This document shows positions 17,036 to 24,833 of a stretch of DNA of 64,000 nucleotides, one piece after another. The notes under the pieces are model-generated. The model was not told the DNA's origin and ran no database searches. It saw only the letters and a program-made list of their open reading frames with translations. The DNA is from JBBDIK01 sp964640385 (lineage in GTDB: Bacteria; Actinomycetota; UBA4738; JBBDHU01): assembly GCA_964640385.1 (NCBI GenBank), contig CAZXFL010000006.1, positions 47,277 to 111,276 on the forward strand. Direction: 5' to 3'. Both the position numbers and the translations under genes were made by a program. Numbering within the stretch: the stretch's first letter is position 1; each line of letters begins with the position of its first letter.

Positions 17036-18232
17036 ATGTCGGAAACCGCGGATCTCGTCGTTGTCGGTGCGGGGATGGTCGGGGGCTGGGCCGCCACGTT
17101 CGCCGCCACGTCGGGTGCAGACCGGGTCGTCGTTCTCGAGAAGGGGATCGCCGGGTCCGGCGCCTCCAGCCGCGCCGCCGGGGTTGTCCGAGCCCAGGGC
17201 GGCACACCGGCCACCGTCGCATTGGGTCGCTGGTCGGTCGAGTTCTACAACCGCCAGCAGGACCATTTCGGGACCGACTCCGGCTTCCGTGAGCTGGGAT
17301 ACCTGATCCTGGCGGTGACGGAGGAGGACGAGACCGCCGGCCGCGAGCGGGTCGAGATGCAGCGGGAGCAGGGGCTCGAGGTCGACTGGCTCGGACCGGC
17401 TCAGGCGTGCGCGCTGAACCCGACCTTGGTGCAGGAGGGACATCTCGGCGGCTCGTACCTTCCGACCGACGGGTGCATCGACCCGCCCCGCAATGTCACC
17501 GCGTACTCGCTAGCCATGCGACAGGCAGGCGCGCAACTCCGTGAGCAGACCGAGTTTCTCGGACTGAAGCTCGATGGTGGCCGCGTGACAGGTGTCGAGA
17601 CCTCGGCCGGACCCATCGCGACCGAGCGGGTGCTGCTCACAGGGGGCCCGGTCCTGCAGCGGATCGGGAAGCTCGTGGGCGCCCGGATCCCGGTCGGAGG
17701 CGCACGGCACCAGATCGCGATCAGTGAGCCGCACCCGGCTTTCGACGTCGAGCGGCTCCCGATGATCTTCGACCTCGGCGTCGGGCTGTACTGGCGGCTG
17801 GAGGAGGGTGGGCTGCTATGGGGGATGAGCAACCCGGCCGAGAAGCCGGGTCCGGCGACCCAGATCGACTGGGAGTACCTGCGCACGATGGAGGAGCGCC
17901 TGCACCGGCTCGTTCCCGTGACCGAAGGGCTCGGGATCCGCAAGGTGTGGGCGGCGACCATCGACTACACCGCCGATCATCTGCCCATCTTCGGGCCCGT
18001 CATCACCCGGGACGGCGACACGCTCGAGGGCGTCACCGTCGCTTCGCCGGCCGGTCACGGGATGATGTGGGGTCCCGCGGTGGCCCGGGTGGCCGTCGAC
18101 CTAGCCCTCGACGGGAAGACCGACGTCGTAGACGTCATAGATCTGGGCCTCGACCGGTTCGACGAGGAGGGGAACAGTCCCTTCCAGGATCCCGTCGCCT
18201 TGCCGTTCCCGGTGACGTTCGAGGATGACTGA
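17036..18232 (+). CDS. FAD-dependent amino-acid oxidase/dehydrogenase (DAO family)
   Basis: A 398-residue flavoprotein of the D-amino-acid oxidase/sarcosine oxidase superfamily. The FAD-binding motif VVVGAGMVGGWAA is at residues 8-20, then VVLEKGIAGSGASSRAAGVVR. Near the C terminus are DHLPIFGPV and ASPAGHGMMWGPAVAR, which close the FAD site. The substrate is probably an N-methyl or cyclic amino acid but cannot be fixed. The ATG at 17036 sits 30 bases from the divergent thioesterase start. Confidence 0.85.
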   Translation: MSETADLVVVGAGMVGGWAATFAATSGADRVVVLEKGIAGSGASSRAAGVVRAQGGTPATVALGRWSVEFYNRQQDHFGTDSGFRELGYLILAVTEEDETAGRERVEMQREQGLEVDWLGPAQACALNPTLVQEGHLGGSYLPTDGCIDPPRNVTAYSLAMRQAGAQLREQTEFLGLKLDGGRVTGVETSAGPIATERVLLTGGPVLQRIGKLVGARIPVGGARHQIAISEPHPAFDVERLPMIFDLGVGLYWRLEEGGLLWGMSNPAEKPGPATQIDWEYLRTMEERLHRLVPVTEGLGIRKVWAATIDYTADHLPIFGPVITRDGDTLEGVTVASPAGHGMMWGPAVARVAVDLALDGKTDVVDVIDLGLDRFDEEGNSPFQDPVALPFPVTFEDD

Positions 18233-18371
18233 CGCGACCAGGGCGGAACTGCTCCGCGCGGGGGAGGCCGCCGCGCTGGGCCTGATCGTGGGTTGGGTGA
18301 TCGCTCGGTTCGCCCGCGACCGTGATGCGGGCCTCGAACAGGAGGGAGACACCGAAGGTCCGACGGCCTAG
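18225..18371 (+). CDS. Small hypothetical membrane protein (48 aa)
   Basis: A short open frame starting with an ATG that overlaps the end of the preceding oxidoreductase (its stop is at 18230-18232). The peptide has one hydrophobic segment, AAALGLIVGWVIARFA, followed by a charged tail. I do not recognise a family. It may be a real small membrane protein or debris upstream of the truncated kinase gene. Confidence 0.3.
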   Translation: MTDATRAELLRAGEAAALGLIVGWVIARFARDRDAGLEQEGDTEGPTA

Positions 18372-18948
18372 CGGACCGCCCGGGCCCACGGTGTCGGTGC
18401 GGTTCAGCCTCCTCCGCGGTGCGATCGAGGACGGCGCCGCCGCCGAGGAGCTCGAGAAGACCCGCGAGGTCGTCGACGGGACGCTCGCGCGGTTGCGCAG
18501 CCTGATGTTCGACCTCCACCCGCCGGATCTGGTGGAGTCTGGACTCGCGCAGACGATCCGGCTGCTGCTCAAACAGCTCGGGCGCGAGGGGGGCCCGCAG
18601 GGTGAACTCCGGGATGAGCTGACCGCCGAGCCTGCGTCTGAGATCCAGATGATCGTCTACCGCGTCACCAAGGAGGCGTTGGCGAGCGTGAAGAAGCATT
18701 CGCGCGCCGGGCATGTGCGCCTGACGCTCGCCTCCGAGCGCGACGGCGTTTCGGTGGTGGTCAGGGACGACGGGCAGGGGTTCGACGCTGCGGGGCTGTC
18801 GCGCCTGGTACCCGGCCACATCGGTGTCCGCAGCATGCGCGAGCGTACGGAGATCGCCGGTGGTTCGTTCCGCATCGAGTCGGGACCGGGGGAGGGAACC
18901 ACCGTCCAGATCTGGGTTCCGCTCGGCGGCCCGCCCGACCCCGGCTAG
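18322..18948 (+). CDS. Truncated sensor histidine kinase (ATPase domain only)
   Basis: The protein matches the LiaS/DegS-type kinase from just after the phospho-acceptor helix: FSLLRGAIEDGAAAEELEK, LMFDLHPPDLVESGL, then an intact GHKL ATPase (TKEALASVKKHS, VVRDDGQGFD, GEGTTVQIWVPL). The expected H-box with its histidine (E-R-x-x-A-x-x-L-H-D) and any sensor domain are absent. Upstream sequence is unrelated and proline/arginine-rich. Possible starts are the ATG at 18322 (208 residues) or the GTG at 18391 (185 residues). No response regulator is adjacent. It is either a pseudogene remnant or an ATPase-only regulator. The 3' end overlaps convergent cwlM by four bases. Confidence 0.7.
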   Translation: MMRASNRRETPKVRRPSGPPGPTVSVRFSLLRGAIEDGAAAEELEKTREVVDGTLARLRSLMFDLHPPDLVESGLAQTIRLLLKQLGREGGPQGELRDELTAEPASEIQMIVYRVTKEALASVKKHSRAGHVRLTLASERDGVSVVVRDDGQGFDAAGLSRLVPGHIGVRSMRERTEIAGGSFRIESGPGEGTTVQIWVPLGGPPDPG

Positions 18949-20039
18949 CGTTCGGCCGCCGGCCACTCTCGGTCGGTCTCCTCCGGGGCAAGGAAGCGTT
19001 CGAGGCCGATCGCGATCGCCCGCGCGGTATCGCCGACGAACGCATCTTCGCGCAGGAGGGCCTCCTCGTCCGGGTTCGTGATGAAGCACGGTTCCACCTG
19101 GACGGCGGGCATCCGAGTCTCGCGCAGGATCGCCAGCGACATCGCGTGCGTGCGACAGTCCATCAACCCCATCCGTCCGGTCAGTTCCTCCTGGACGTGC
19201 TCCGCGAGGCGCTGTCCGGCGGGGGAGGTCGACGCGTCGGTCCCGAAGTAGAGACAGGTCGCGCCTTCGGCCGCCGGGTCTCCGTCGTTGAGGTGCAGCG
19301 AGATGCACACGGCCGCGGCCGCGGCGTTGGCGGCGCGGGCGCGTTCCCCGGTCGGGGGATCCTCCAACCCCTTCCGGAGCAGGATGGGTTTGGCCCCGCG
19401 CCGCTCGAGCTCCTGCGCCAGGGCGGTGGCGAGCCGGGCGGTGGCTTCATGCTCGACCAGCCCGCCGGGTCCGGAGGCGCCCGGGTCGCCCGGACCGTGC
19501 CCTGGATCGATCGCGATGACCGCGGCCGTCAGCGACGTCATCTCGCGCAGGGACTCGGTCTCGCGGACACGCGCCCTGCTGGGGGCTTCGACATCCGGGC
19601 GGAGGCGATCGAGTGCCTCCAGGGTCTCGAGGCCGACGATACCGTCCGGCTCGAGGCCGACGTTCGCCTGGAACTCCCGGACCGCCGTATCGACGTGCGG
19701 ACCGAAGATCCCGTCGTCTTTCCACGCGTCGAACCCCAGCGCGTTGAGCTTCCGTTGCAGGGTCAGGACATCGTCGCCGCGGAAGAACGGTTCGTGCAGG
19801 TAGAGTGTCCGGTCGCCGAGCGTGTAGCCGGCCTCGACGAGTTGGCCCCACGTGTCGGGCCCGACGATCCCGTCGGCGACCAGTCCGCGCTGCTGCTGGA
19901 AAGCGCGCACCGCGGCCTCGGTGGAGGGGCCGAAGGTCCCGTCGGTCTCGTCGGGGTCGATGACGGGGCCCAGGCGGGCGAGGCGCTGCTGCACGTCGCG
20001 CACGTCCCCCCCACGGCTCCCGCGGCGGATGAGATTCAC
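18945..20039 (-). CDS. cwlM: CwlM-like N-acetylmuramoyl-L-alanine amidase homologue
   Basis: A 364-residue protein with two peptidoglycan-binding (PGB_1) repeats at about 9-70 and 88-145, then an Amidase_3 domain at about 172-350. Zinc/catalytic positions appear intact (H181 in DPGHG, E196, H249 in SLHLN, E316 in VEPCF). There is no signal peptide, as in mycobacterial CwlM, which stays in the cytoplasm and activates MurA after PknB phosphorylation rather than cutting peptidoglycan. The position downstream of trxB-trxA matches the mycobacterial locus. Whether this copy is an enzyme or a regulator is not settled by sequence. Confidence 0.85.
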   Translation of the reverse strand: MNLIRRGSRGGDVRDVQQRLARLGPVIDPDETDGTFGPSTEAAVRAFQQQRGLVADGIVGPDTWGQLVEAGYTLGDRTLYLHEPFFRGDDVLTLQRKLNALGFDAWKDDGIFGPHVDTAVREFQANVGLEPDGIVGLETLEALDRLRPDVEAPSRARVRETESLREMTSLTAAVIAIDPGHGPGDPGASGPGGLVEHEATARLATALAQELERRGAKPILLRKGLEDPPTGERARAANAAAAAVCISLHLNDGDPAAEGATCLYFGTDASTSPAGQRLAEHVQEELTGRMGLMDCRTHAMSLAILRETRMPAVQVEPCFITNPDEEALLREDAFVGDTARAIAIGLERFLAPEETDREWPAAER

Positions 20040-20136
20040 GCCAGGGAGTATCCGCGCGGGGCAACCTCAGCGGCAACCCGCGTCGTCCGGCCGGAGCGTG
20101 CCGGCGCGGAGCAGTCTCAGCCGCCGCGGAGCCCGA

Positions 20137-20460
20137 CTACCCGAGATGCGGCTCGATCTCCTTGAGGATCGCTTCCTTGGGGCGCGCCCCGACCACGCGG
20201 CTGATCTCTTGCCCGCCCTTGAACAGGATCAGGCTCGGGATGCTCATGACGCCGTACGTGCGGGTCGCCTCCGGGTTCTCGTCCACGTTGAGCTTCGCGA
20301 CGGACAGGCCCGCCTGCTCGTTGCCCAGCTCCTCCACCGCGGGCGAGACCATGTGGCACGGGACGCACCACTCGGCCCAGAAGTCCACCAGCACGGGCGC
20401 GCTCGACCCCAGCACCTTGTCCTGGAAGTCCGCGTCGGTTACGTCTCCTATGTTCGCCAC
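20137..20460 (-). CDS. trxA: Thioredoxin
   Basis: A 107-residue thioredoxin with active site WCVPC (C32, C35). The usual motif is WCGPC, so the Val is a mild variation. The cis-proline region is MSIPSLILFKGG. The start is the GTG at 20460, preceded by AAGGAGG at good spacing. It lies downstream of trxB, as in the mycobacterial trxB2-trxC pair, and is the expected substrate of that reductase. Confidence 0.94.
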   Translation of the reverse strand: MANIGDVTDADFQDKVLGSSAPVLVDFWAEWCVPCHMVSPAVEELGNEQAGLSVAKLNVDENPEATRTYGVMSIPSLILFKGGQEISRVVGARPKEAILKEIEPHLG

Positions 20461-20528
20461 TTCATCCTCCTTGCGCGGCCGTCCGGCCGCCTCATCTCCA
20501 ACGATCGCGAGGCGCGATGACCCTCGCG

Positions 20529-21488
20529 TCAGTGCCCGTGATCCTCCAGGAAGCGTTCGGCATCGATCGCCGCGCGGCATCCGGTCCCGGCAGCGGTGAC
20601 CGCCTGCCGGTACGTGTAGTCGACGACATCGCCCGCGGCGAAGACCCCGGGGACGCTGGTCCGCGTCGACGGCTCGTCGACGGTGATGTACCCGTTCGAC
20701 AGTTCAAGTTGGTCCTCGAACAGGGACGTATTCGGCGTGTGCCCGATGGCCACGAAGAGGCCGTCGGCAGTGAAGTCCTGCTGCGCCCCGTCCGCGGTGT
20801 CCCGAAGTCTTACGTTCGTGACGGCCGATCCGTCGCCCTCTATCTCGGCGACCTCGGCGTTCCAGACGAAGTCGATCTTCGGGTTCGCGAACGCCCGGTC
20901 CTGCATGATCTTCGACGCGCGCAACTCGCCACGGCGATGGACCACCGTCACCTGGGACGCGAACTTCGTCAGGAACGTGGCCTCCTCGACGGCCGAGTCA
21001 CCACCGCCCACGACTACCAGCCGCTTGTCGCGGAAGAAGAACCCGTCGCAGGTCGCGCAGGCCGATACCCCGCGGCCTCGGTACTGCTGCTCACCGGGCA
21101 CCTCCAACCAGCGCGCCGAGGCGCCGGTCGTGATGATCAGGGTCTTCGCCCGCCACTCCTCGTCTCCCGTCCAGACGCCGAACGGCCGCGTCGACAGGTC
21201 AACGCGGGTCGTGCCCTGATGGAGCATCTCGGCGTCGAACCGGGCGGCCTGCTTCTCCATGGCCTCCATCAGCTCGGGGCCCAGGATCGCATCGGGGAAC
21301 CCGGGGTAGTTCTCGACGTCGGTGGTCAGCATCAGTTGCCCGCCGGCGTCGAGGCCCTTGAGCACGACCGGCTTCAGATCGGCCCGGCCCGCGTAGAGGG
21401 CGGCCGTGAGCCCGGCGGGTCCCGATCCCAAGATGATGACGTTGCGTTCTTCCCCCACTGCTTCCTCCAGCCGCTCCATACGGTACAA
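20529..21488 (-). CDS. trxB: Thioredoxin reductase
   Basis: An NADPH-dependent flavoprotein of 319 residues. The FAD site GSGPAGLTAALYAGRA is near residue 21 and the redox-active CATC is at C144/C147. The NADPH site GGGDSAVEEA follows around 160, and the C-terminal FAD motif is VPGVFAAGDV. Start ATG at 21488, or at 21479. It reduces the downstream thioredoxin. A pair of palindromic repeats precedes the gene. Confidence 0.95.
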   Translation of the reverse strand: MYRMERLEEAVGEERNVIILGSGPAGLTAALYAGRADLKPVVLKGLDAGGQLMLTTDVENYPGFPDAILGPELMEAMEKQAARFDAEMLHQGTTRVDLSTRPFGVWTGDEEWRAKTLIITTGASARWLEVPGEQQYRGRGVSACATCDGFFFRDKRLVVVGGGDSAVEEATFLTKFASQVTVVHRRGELRASKIMQDRAFANPKIDFVWNAEVAEIEGDGSAVTNVRLRDTADGAQQDFTADGLFVAIGHTPNTSLFEDQLELSNGYITVDEPSTRTSVPGVFAAGDVVDYTYRQAVTAAGTGCRAAIDAERFLEDHGH

Positions 21489-21497
21489 CGCTCCCCT

Positions 21498-21529
21498 ATT
21501 CCGGAACGCCGTCCGGTATTCCGGAACGC
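21498..21529. promoter_or_regulatory. Tandem ATTCCGGAACGC repeats upstream of trxB
   Basis: Two exact 12-base copies of ATTCCGGAACGC at 21498-21509 and 21518-21529, spaced 20 bases start to start (about two helical turns). Each contains the palindrome TTCCGGAA. They lie 10-41 bases upstream of the trxB ATG, in the gap after the anti-sigma gene. The arrangement suggests a dimeric regulator, but no known box is recognised. Confidence 0.5.
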
Positions 21530-21555
21530 TCTCCGGGGCAGGGATGTTCGCCGGG

Positions 21556-22425
21556 CTACGGCGTTGGGGAGTCCGGGAACAGTCCGGGAGGCGGAGGACT
21601 GGGGGACGGCCGGATGATGAAGGCCTGGGTGAACCCGATGACGTCGCAGCCCTCCTTGCGGGCGACCCACACCACGATCCGGTCGACGGCTCCGCCGGGC
21701 TGTGCTCCTTCTGCGATCACCCCGAAGTAGGCCGGGATGCCCTGGAGGTCGCCCTGGTAGGTGCGGATCAGCGTTCCGCGGTTCGCGAACGCGCCACTGC
21801 GTCGGAGGCAGGCCTCGATGCCACGAGACCGGGTCGCGTTGGAGGTCGTCTTGGCGACGTCTGGGGCAGCCGCCTTCGGGATGGGGGAGGGCGATGCAGC
21901 GGGCGGCGCCACCTCTTCTGCGTCCGCGGCACCCTGCAAGGTGGTCTGGTCCCATGCGGCGAATTCATCCTCGAGTCCGTGAGTGCGTGCGTATCGCTCG
22001 GCTTCCCGATTGGCGAGCTCCTGGAGCGAGCGACCCGCGTAGTTGAGGGATCCGGGGCCGGTTCCCGCTGCGTCTCCGGCGGTGTCCACGGCGGGCGAGG
22101 CGGCGCTCATCGTGGTGGGGGCGTTGCGGTCGCGGGTGAGTCCGAACCCGACCCCGACCAGCACCAGGATGACCGCCGCTGCGGCGGCGAGCCCCATCCA
22201 GTGGTGCGCGGATGAGGGCGGCTTCGCCTTCCCGATGTCGCGGACGAGACCCTCGGGCACCGCCACGGGAGGAAGCGCGCCCATCGCCGTCCGGCCGCGC
22301 GCGGCGAGGTCAACCTCGCGCCGGCACGCGTCGCAGCCGTCGAGGTGCGCGCCGATGCGCGCCCGCTCCTCGTCGGGGAGTGAGCCGTCGACGTAGTCGG
22401 TCAAGCGTTCAGTGGGATGGGTCAT
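21556..22425 (-). CDS. Anti-sigma factor with zinc-finger (RsmA-like)
   Basis: A 289-residue transmembrane anti-sigma factor. The N-terminal zf-HC2 motif is H27-x3-C31-x2-C34 (AHLDGCDAC). A single membrane helix lies at about 77-95 (LAAAAAVILVLVGVGFGL). The extracytoplasmic C-terminal part is about 190 residues long with a Pro/Ser-rich end. It overlaps the sigma factor gene by ATGA, so the two are translated together. It occupies the place of mycobacterial Rv3912 (RsmA). Expected role: hold the sigma factor at the membrane until envelope or redox stress. Confidence 0.87.
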   Translation of the reverse strand: MTHPTERLTDYVDGSLPDEERARIGAHLDGCDACRREVDLAARGRTAMGALPPVAVPEGLVRDIGKAKPPSSAHHWMGLAAAAAVILVLVGVGFGLTRDRNAPTTMSAASPAVDTAGDAAGTGPGSLNYAGRSLQELANREAERYARTHGLEDEFAAWDQTTLQGAADAEEVAPPAASPSPIPKAAAPDVAKTTSNATRSRGIEACLRRSGAFANRGTLIRTYQGDLQGIPAYFGVIAEGAQPGGAVDRIVVWVARKEGCDVIGFTQAFIIRPSPSPPPPGLFPDSPTP

Positions 22426-22988
22426 GGCTCCTGTCCTTCAGACGGCGCGGGCAGCCGGGGCGTTCCCTCCAGCAGCTCGGCGAGGGCGACGCGGCCACGG
22501 TGCAACCGCGATTTCACCGTGCCGACGGGGACGCCGAGGATGTTGGCGGTCTCTTCGTAGGAGAGGTCCTGGGCATCGTGCAGGATCAACACCGCGCGGT
22601 ACCCCTCCGGAACGCCGAGCAGGGCCCGCTGGACATCGACCGCGGCCGCGGCAACGTCCGACGGGTCTGATCCGGTGGCGGCCACCTCCGGAACCTCGGC
22701 GAGATGTGGTTCGCGCTTCCGCTTCCGGAGGATGTCGTAGCAGGCGTTCACGGCTACGCGGTGCAACCACGTGGAGAACGCCGCCTCGCCTCGGAAGGTC
22801 GGGAGCTTCCGGAGCGCGGAGACGAACGCATCCTGCGCAGCGTCCCTCGCGTCCTCGCGCCGGCCGAGCATCCGGTAGGCGAGGTTGTAGACGCGCGGCT
22901 CGTGGCGACGAACCAGCTCATCGAACGCGTGGGGCTCGCCGGCGAGGTAGCGGTCCACCAGGTCGCGGTCGACGGCGGCCTCACTCAT
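22422..22988 (-). CDS. ECF RNA polymerase sigma factor (SigM-like)
   Basis: A 188-residue group 4 sigma factor. Region 2 spans about residues 20-90 (FDELVRRHEPRVYNLAYRML, DAAQDAFVSALR, FSTWLHRVAVNACYD). Region 4 is near the end (LSYEETANILGVPVGTVKSR). The ATG at 22988 overlaps the end of the pseudokinase gene by eight bases. Synteny with Rv3911 (sigM) is the reason for the SigM-like label. It is partnered by the zinc-finger anti-sigma downstream. Confidence 0.9.
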   Translation of the reverse strand: MSEAAVDRDLVDRYLAGEPHAFDELVRRHEPRVYNLAYRMLGRREDARDAAQDAFVSALRKLPTFRGEAAFSTWLHRVAVNACYDILRKRKREPHLAEVPEVAATGSDPSDVAAAAVDVQRALLGVPEGYRAVLILHDAQDLSYEETANILGVPVGTVKSRLHRGRVALAELLEGTPRLPAPSEGQEP

Positions 22989-24378
22989 CGAAACCCTCGA
23001 CGGCGACCTCGGCGATCGTTGCCCGGTGGGTCCCGTCCGAGATCGGCACCAACGACGTGATCCAGATGAGCACATACCGGCCTTCCGTGGGCCGGAGGCG
23101 TTCGCGGGTCACCCCCTCGGCGCGGTACGAGCGGCCGCGGGCGCGGGCCAAGGCGCTCGGATCGTCACCGACGACGATGCGGAAGTCGTAGCCCGGGTCC
23201 GGGGTCGCCAGCCGGAACTTGGTGACGGTGGTCGGATCACCGAGGTCGAGCAGCAGGCCGACGCCGGGTTTGCCCATCGCGCCGCCGAAGTAATCCTCTG
23301 TCTGCCAGGCGGTTGTGCGGTTCCCGTCGGTCGCCAGCGCGGTCCTCTCGTCGCTCTCCTGCGCATCGCCGAACGGGTCGAACGCCTCGACCGATACCGG
23401 GGTGAGGCTTCGCGACACCGGCCGCCGGTCCTGCGACTCGGCGCTCGGCGTGACGGGCTCGGGGACGGGACGTACGCCCAAGGGGCCACCGAGTTCCAGC
23501 TTGCCGAGGGCGATCCCCGCCACGATGGCCGTCACCGTGAGGACGAGGAGGACGAGTGGAACCAGCATCCATGAGCGGAACATCCCGGGGTGGTGCCCGG
23601 TGGGATCCGGGGGGCTTGGCGGTTCCTCGCGCTGTCTCCGCGACAGCGCGGCGACCATGTCCTGCGGCTGGGTGTAGCGGTCATCCGTATCAGCTGCGAG
23701 GGCGCGTGCCGTCACCGTATCGAGGTCTCTCGGCACGCGCGGGTTCAGCGAGCGAACGAGTGCTGCGTCGGCCCCGGCCGCAGGTGCGGGGGCTGCGGTC
23801 AGCATCTCGTAGAGCAGCATCCCGGCGGCGCGAACATCGTCGGCGGGTCCGTACGCGTCGGCGGCAGCGGCCGTGGCGAATCCAGAGACCTTCACCGAGT
23901 TGCCGACGACGATGACGTCGCGGGCGCCGATGGGGCCGTGGCCTACGCCGGCCGAGCGTGCCTTCTCGAAAGCGGTCAGGATCTGGATCGCATAGGCGGT
24001 CGCCCGTTCGGAGTCGAGCGGCCCGGTTTCATCTAAGACCTGGGCGAGGGCCTCGCCGTCTGGGTGCTCGGTGACGACGTACGTGACGCCGGAGTCCGTT
24101 CCGGCGTCGAGGACCTGCACGACGTTCGGGTGGGTGAGGCCGGCGGCTCCACGGGCCGCGTGCTCGAGCCGTTCGGCTCGGTCGGATCCGGCCGTCTCCC
24201 GGTCGAGCGTCCGGACCTCCACTGACCGGCTGAGGACGGTGTCCTGGGCGAGCCAGATGGTGACCTCATCCTGCCGTCGGAGCTGCTGCTGCAGCACGTA
24301 CCGGTCGCCGAGCCGCGTGTCGGGAACGATCGTCTTCAAGGGTGGGAGTCTAGCTGGAGGCCCCGATCCCGGACTCAT
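22981..24378 (-). CDS. Membrane pseudokinase with extracellular discoidin-like domain (MviN C-terminal homologue)
   Basis: Residues about 20-250 follow the Ser/Thr kinase fold but every catalytic element is lost. There is no GxGxxG loop, the ATP lysine is replaced in SVEVRTL, HRD is replaced by HGPIGARDV, and DFG is replaced by SGF. A single membrane helix lies at 269-291. The outside part (about 330-466) looks like a galactose-binding/discoidin fold (TDGNRTTAWQTEDYF, LLLDLGDPTTVTKFRL). In Mycobacterium this module is fused to MurJ (MviN, Rv3910) and binds FhaA; here it is a separate gene. ATG at 24378 chosen; a TTG at 24339 is possible. Confidence 0.83.
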   Translation of the reverse strand: MSPGSGPPARLPPLKTIVPDTRLGDRYVLQQQLRRQDEVTIWLAQDTVLSRSVEVRTLDRETAGSDRAERLEHAARGAAGLTHPNVVQVLDAGTDSGVTYVVTEHPDGEALAQVLDETGPLDSERATAYAIQILTAFEKARSAGVGHGPIGARDVIVVGNSVKVSGFATAAAADAYGPADDVRAAGMLLYEMLTAAPAPAAGADAALVRSLNPRVPRDLDTVTARALAADTDDRYTQPQDMVAALSRRQREEPPSPPDPTGHHPGMFRSWMLVPLVLLVLTVTAIVAGIALGKLELGGPLGVRPVPEPVTPSAESQDRRPVSRSLTPVSVEAFDPFGDAQESDERTALATDGNRTTAWQTEDYFGGAMGKPGVGLLLDLGDPTTVTKFRLATPDPGYDFRIVVGDDPSALARARGRSYRAEGVTRERLRPTEGRYVLIWITSLVPISDGTHRATIAEVAVEGFDE

Positions 24379-24407
24379 ACGGAGCCGGGAGGCGTGGCGG
24401 TCCGGGA

Positions 24408-24833
24408 TCAGAAGACGCCGGGAGAACCCTTCCCTGTGGCTTCGAGCTGGGTCCACGACTTCAGCGCGTCGATCCGCCCGATGACCAGCGTTGTCGCTTC
24501 CTTGTGGATGACGACGTTGACCGCGCCCGACTCGGTCGCCACGGAGAACGTGCTTTCCTTCGACGAGCAGCCGCCCACGATCTCGGCCTTGGGGTCCCGA
24601 TCCATGATGACCGCCTCAGCGGTTTCGCATGCCTGGCTCCGGCTAGCCGACTTGTCGTACACGGACGCGGCGTCGGATGCCGCGAGGTCGGCCACATCCT
24701 GCAGCTGTATCTTGCCGAGCACGATGGCGCCGCCGTCGATGATCGTGATGCCGACGATCGCCAGCAGGATGACCACGAACAGGAGGCTCCGGTTGATCCC
24801 CCGCTCGTCCCGGTGCAGGGAGCGCGGGGTCAT
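24408..24833 (-). CDS. TadE/TadG-like single-pass membrane protein
   Basis: A 141-residue protein with one N-terminal membrane helix (LLFVVILLAIVGITIIDGGAI). It is followed by LGKIQLQDVADLAASDAASV, the pattern of pilus-type TadE/TadG proteins (an R/K-x-QLQ-x-AADAAA motif after the helix). An extracytoplasmic domain with two cysteines follows. The ATG overlaps the murJ stop by four bases (ATGA), so it is coupled to the flippase gene. No other Tad-pilus gene is visible, so the role may be in the envelope rather than a pilus. Confidence 0.7.
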   Translation of the reverse strand: MTPRSLHRDERGINRSLLFVVILLAIVGITIIDGGAIVLGKIQLQDVADLAASDAASVYDKSASRSQACETAEAVIMDRDPKAEIVGGCSSKESTFSVATESGAVNVVIHKEATTLVIGRIDALKSWTQLEATGKGSPGVF

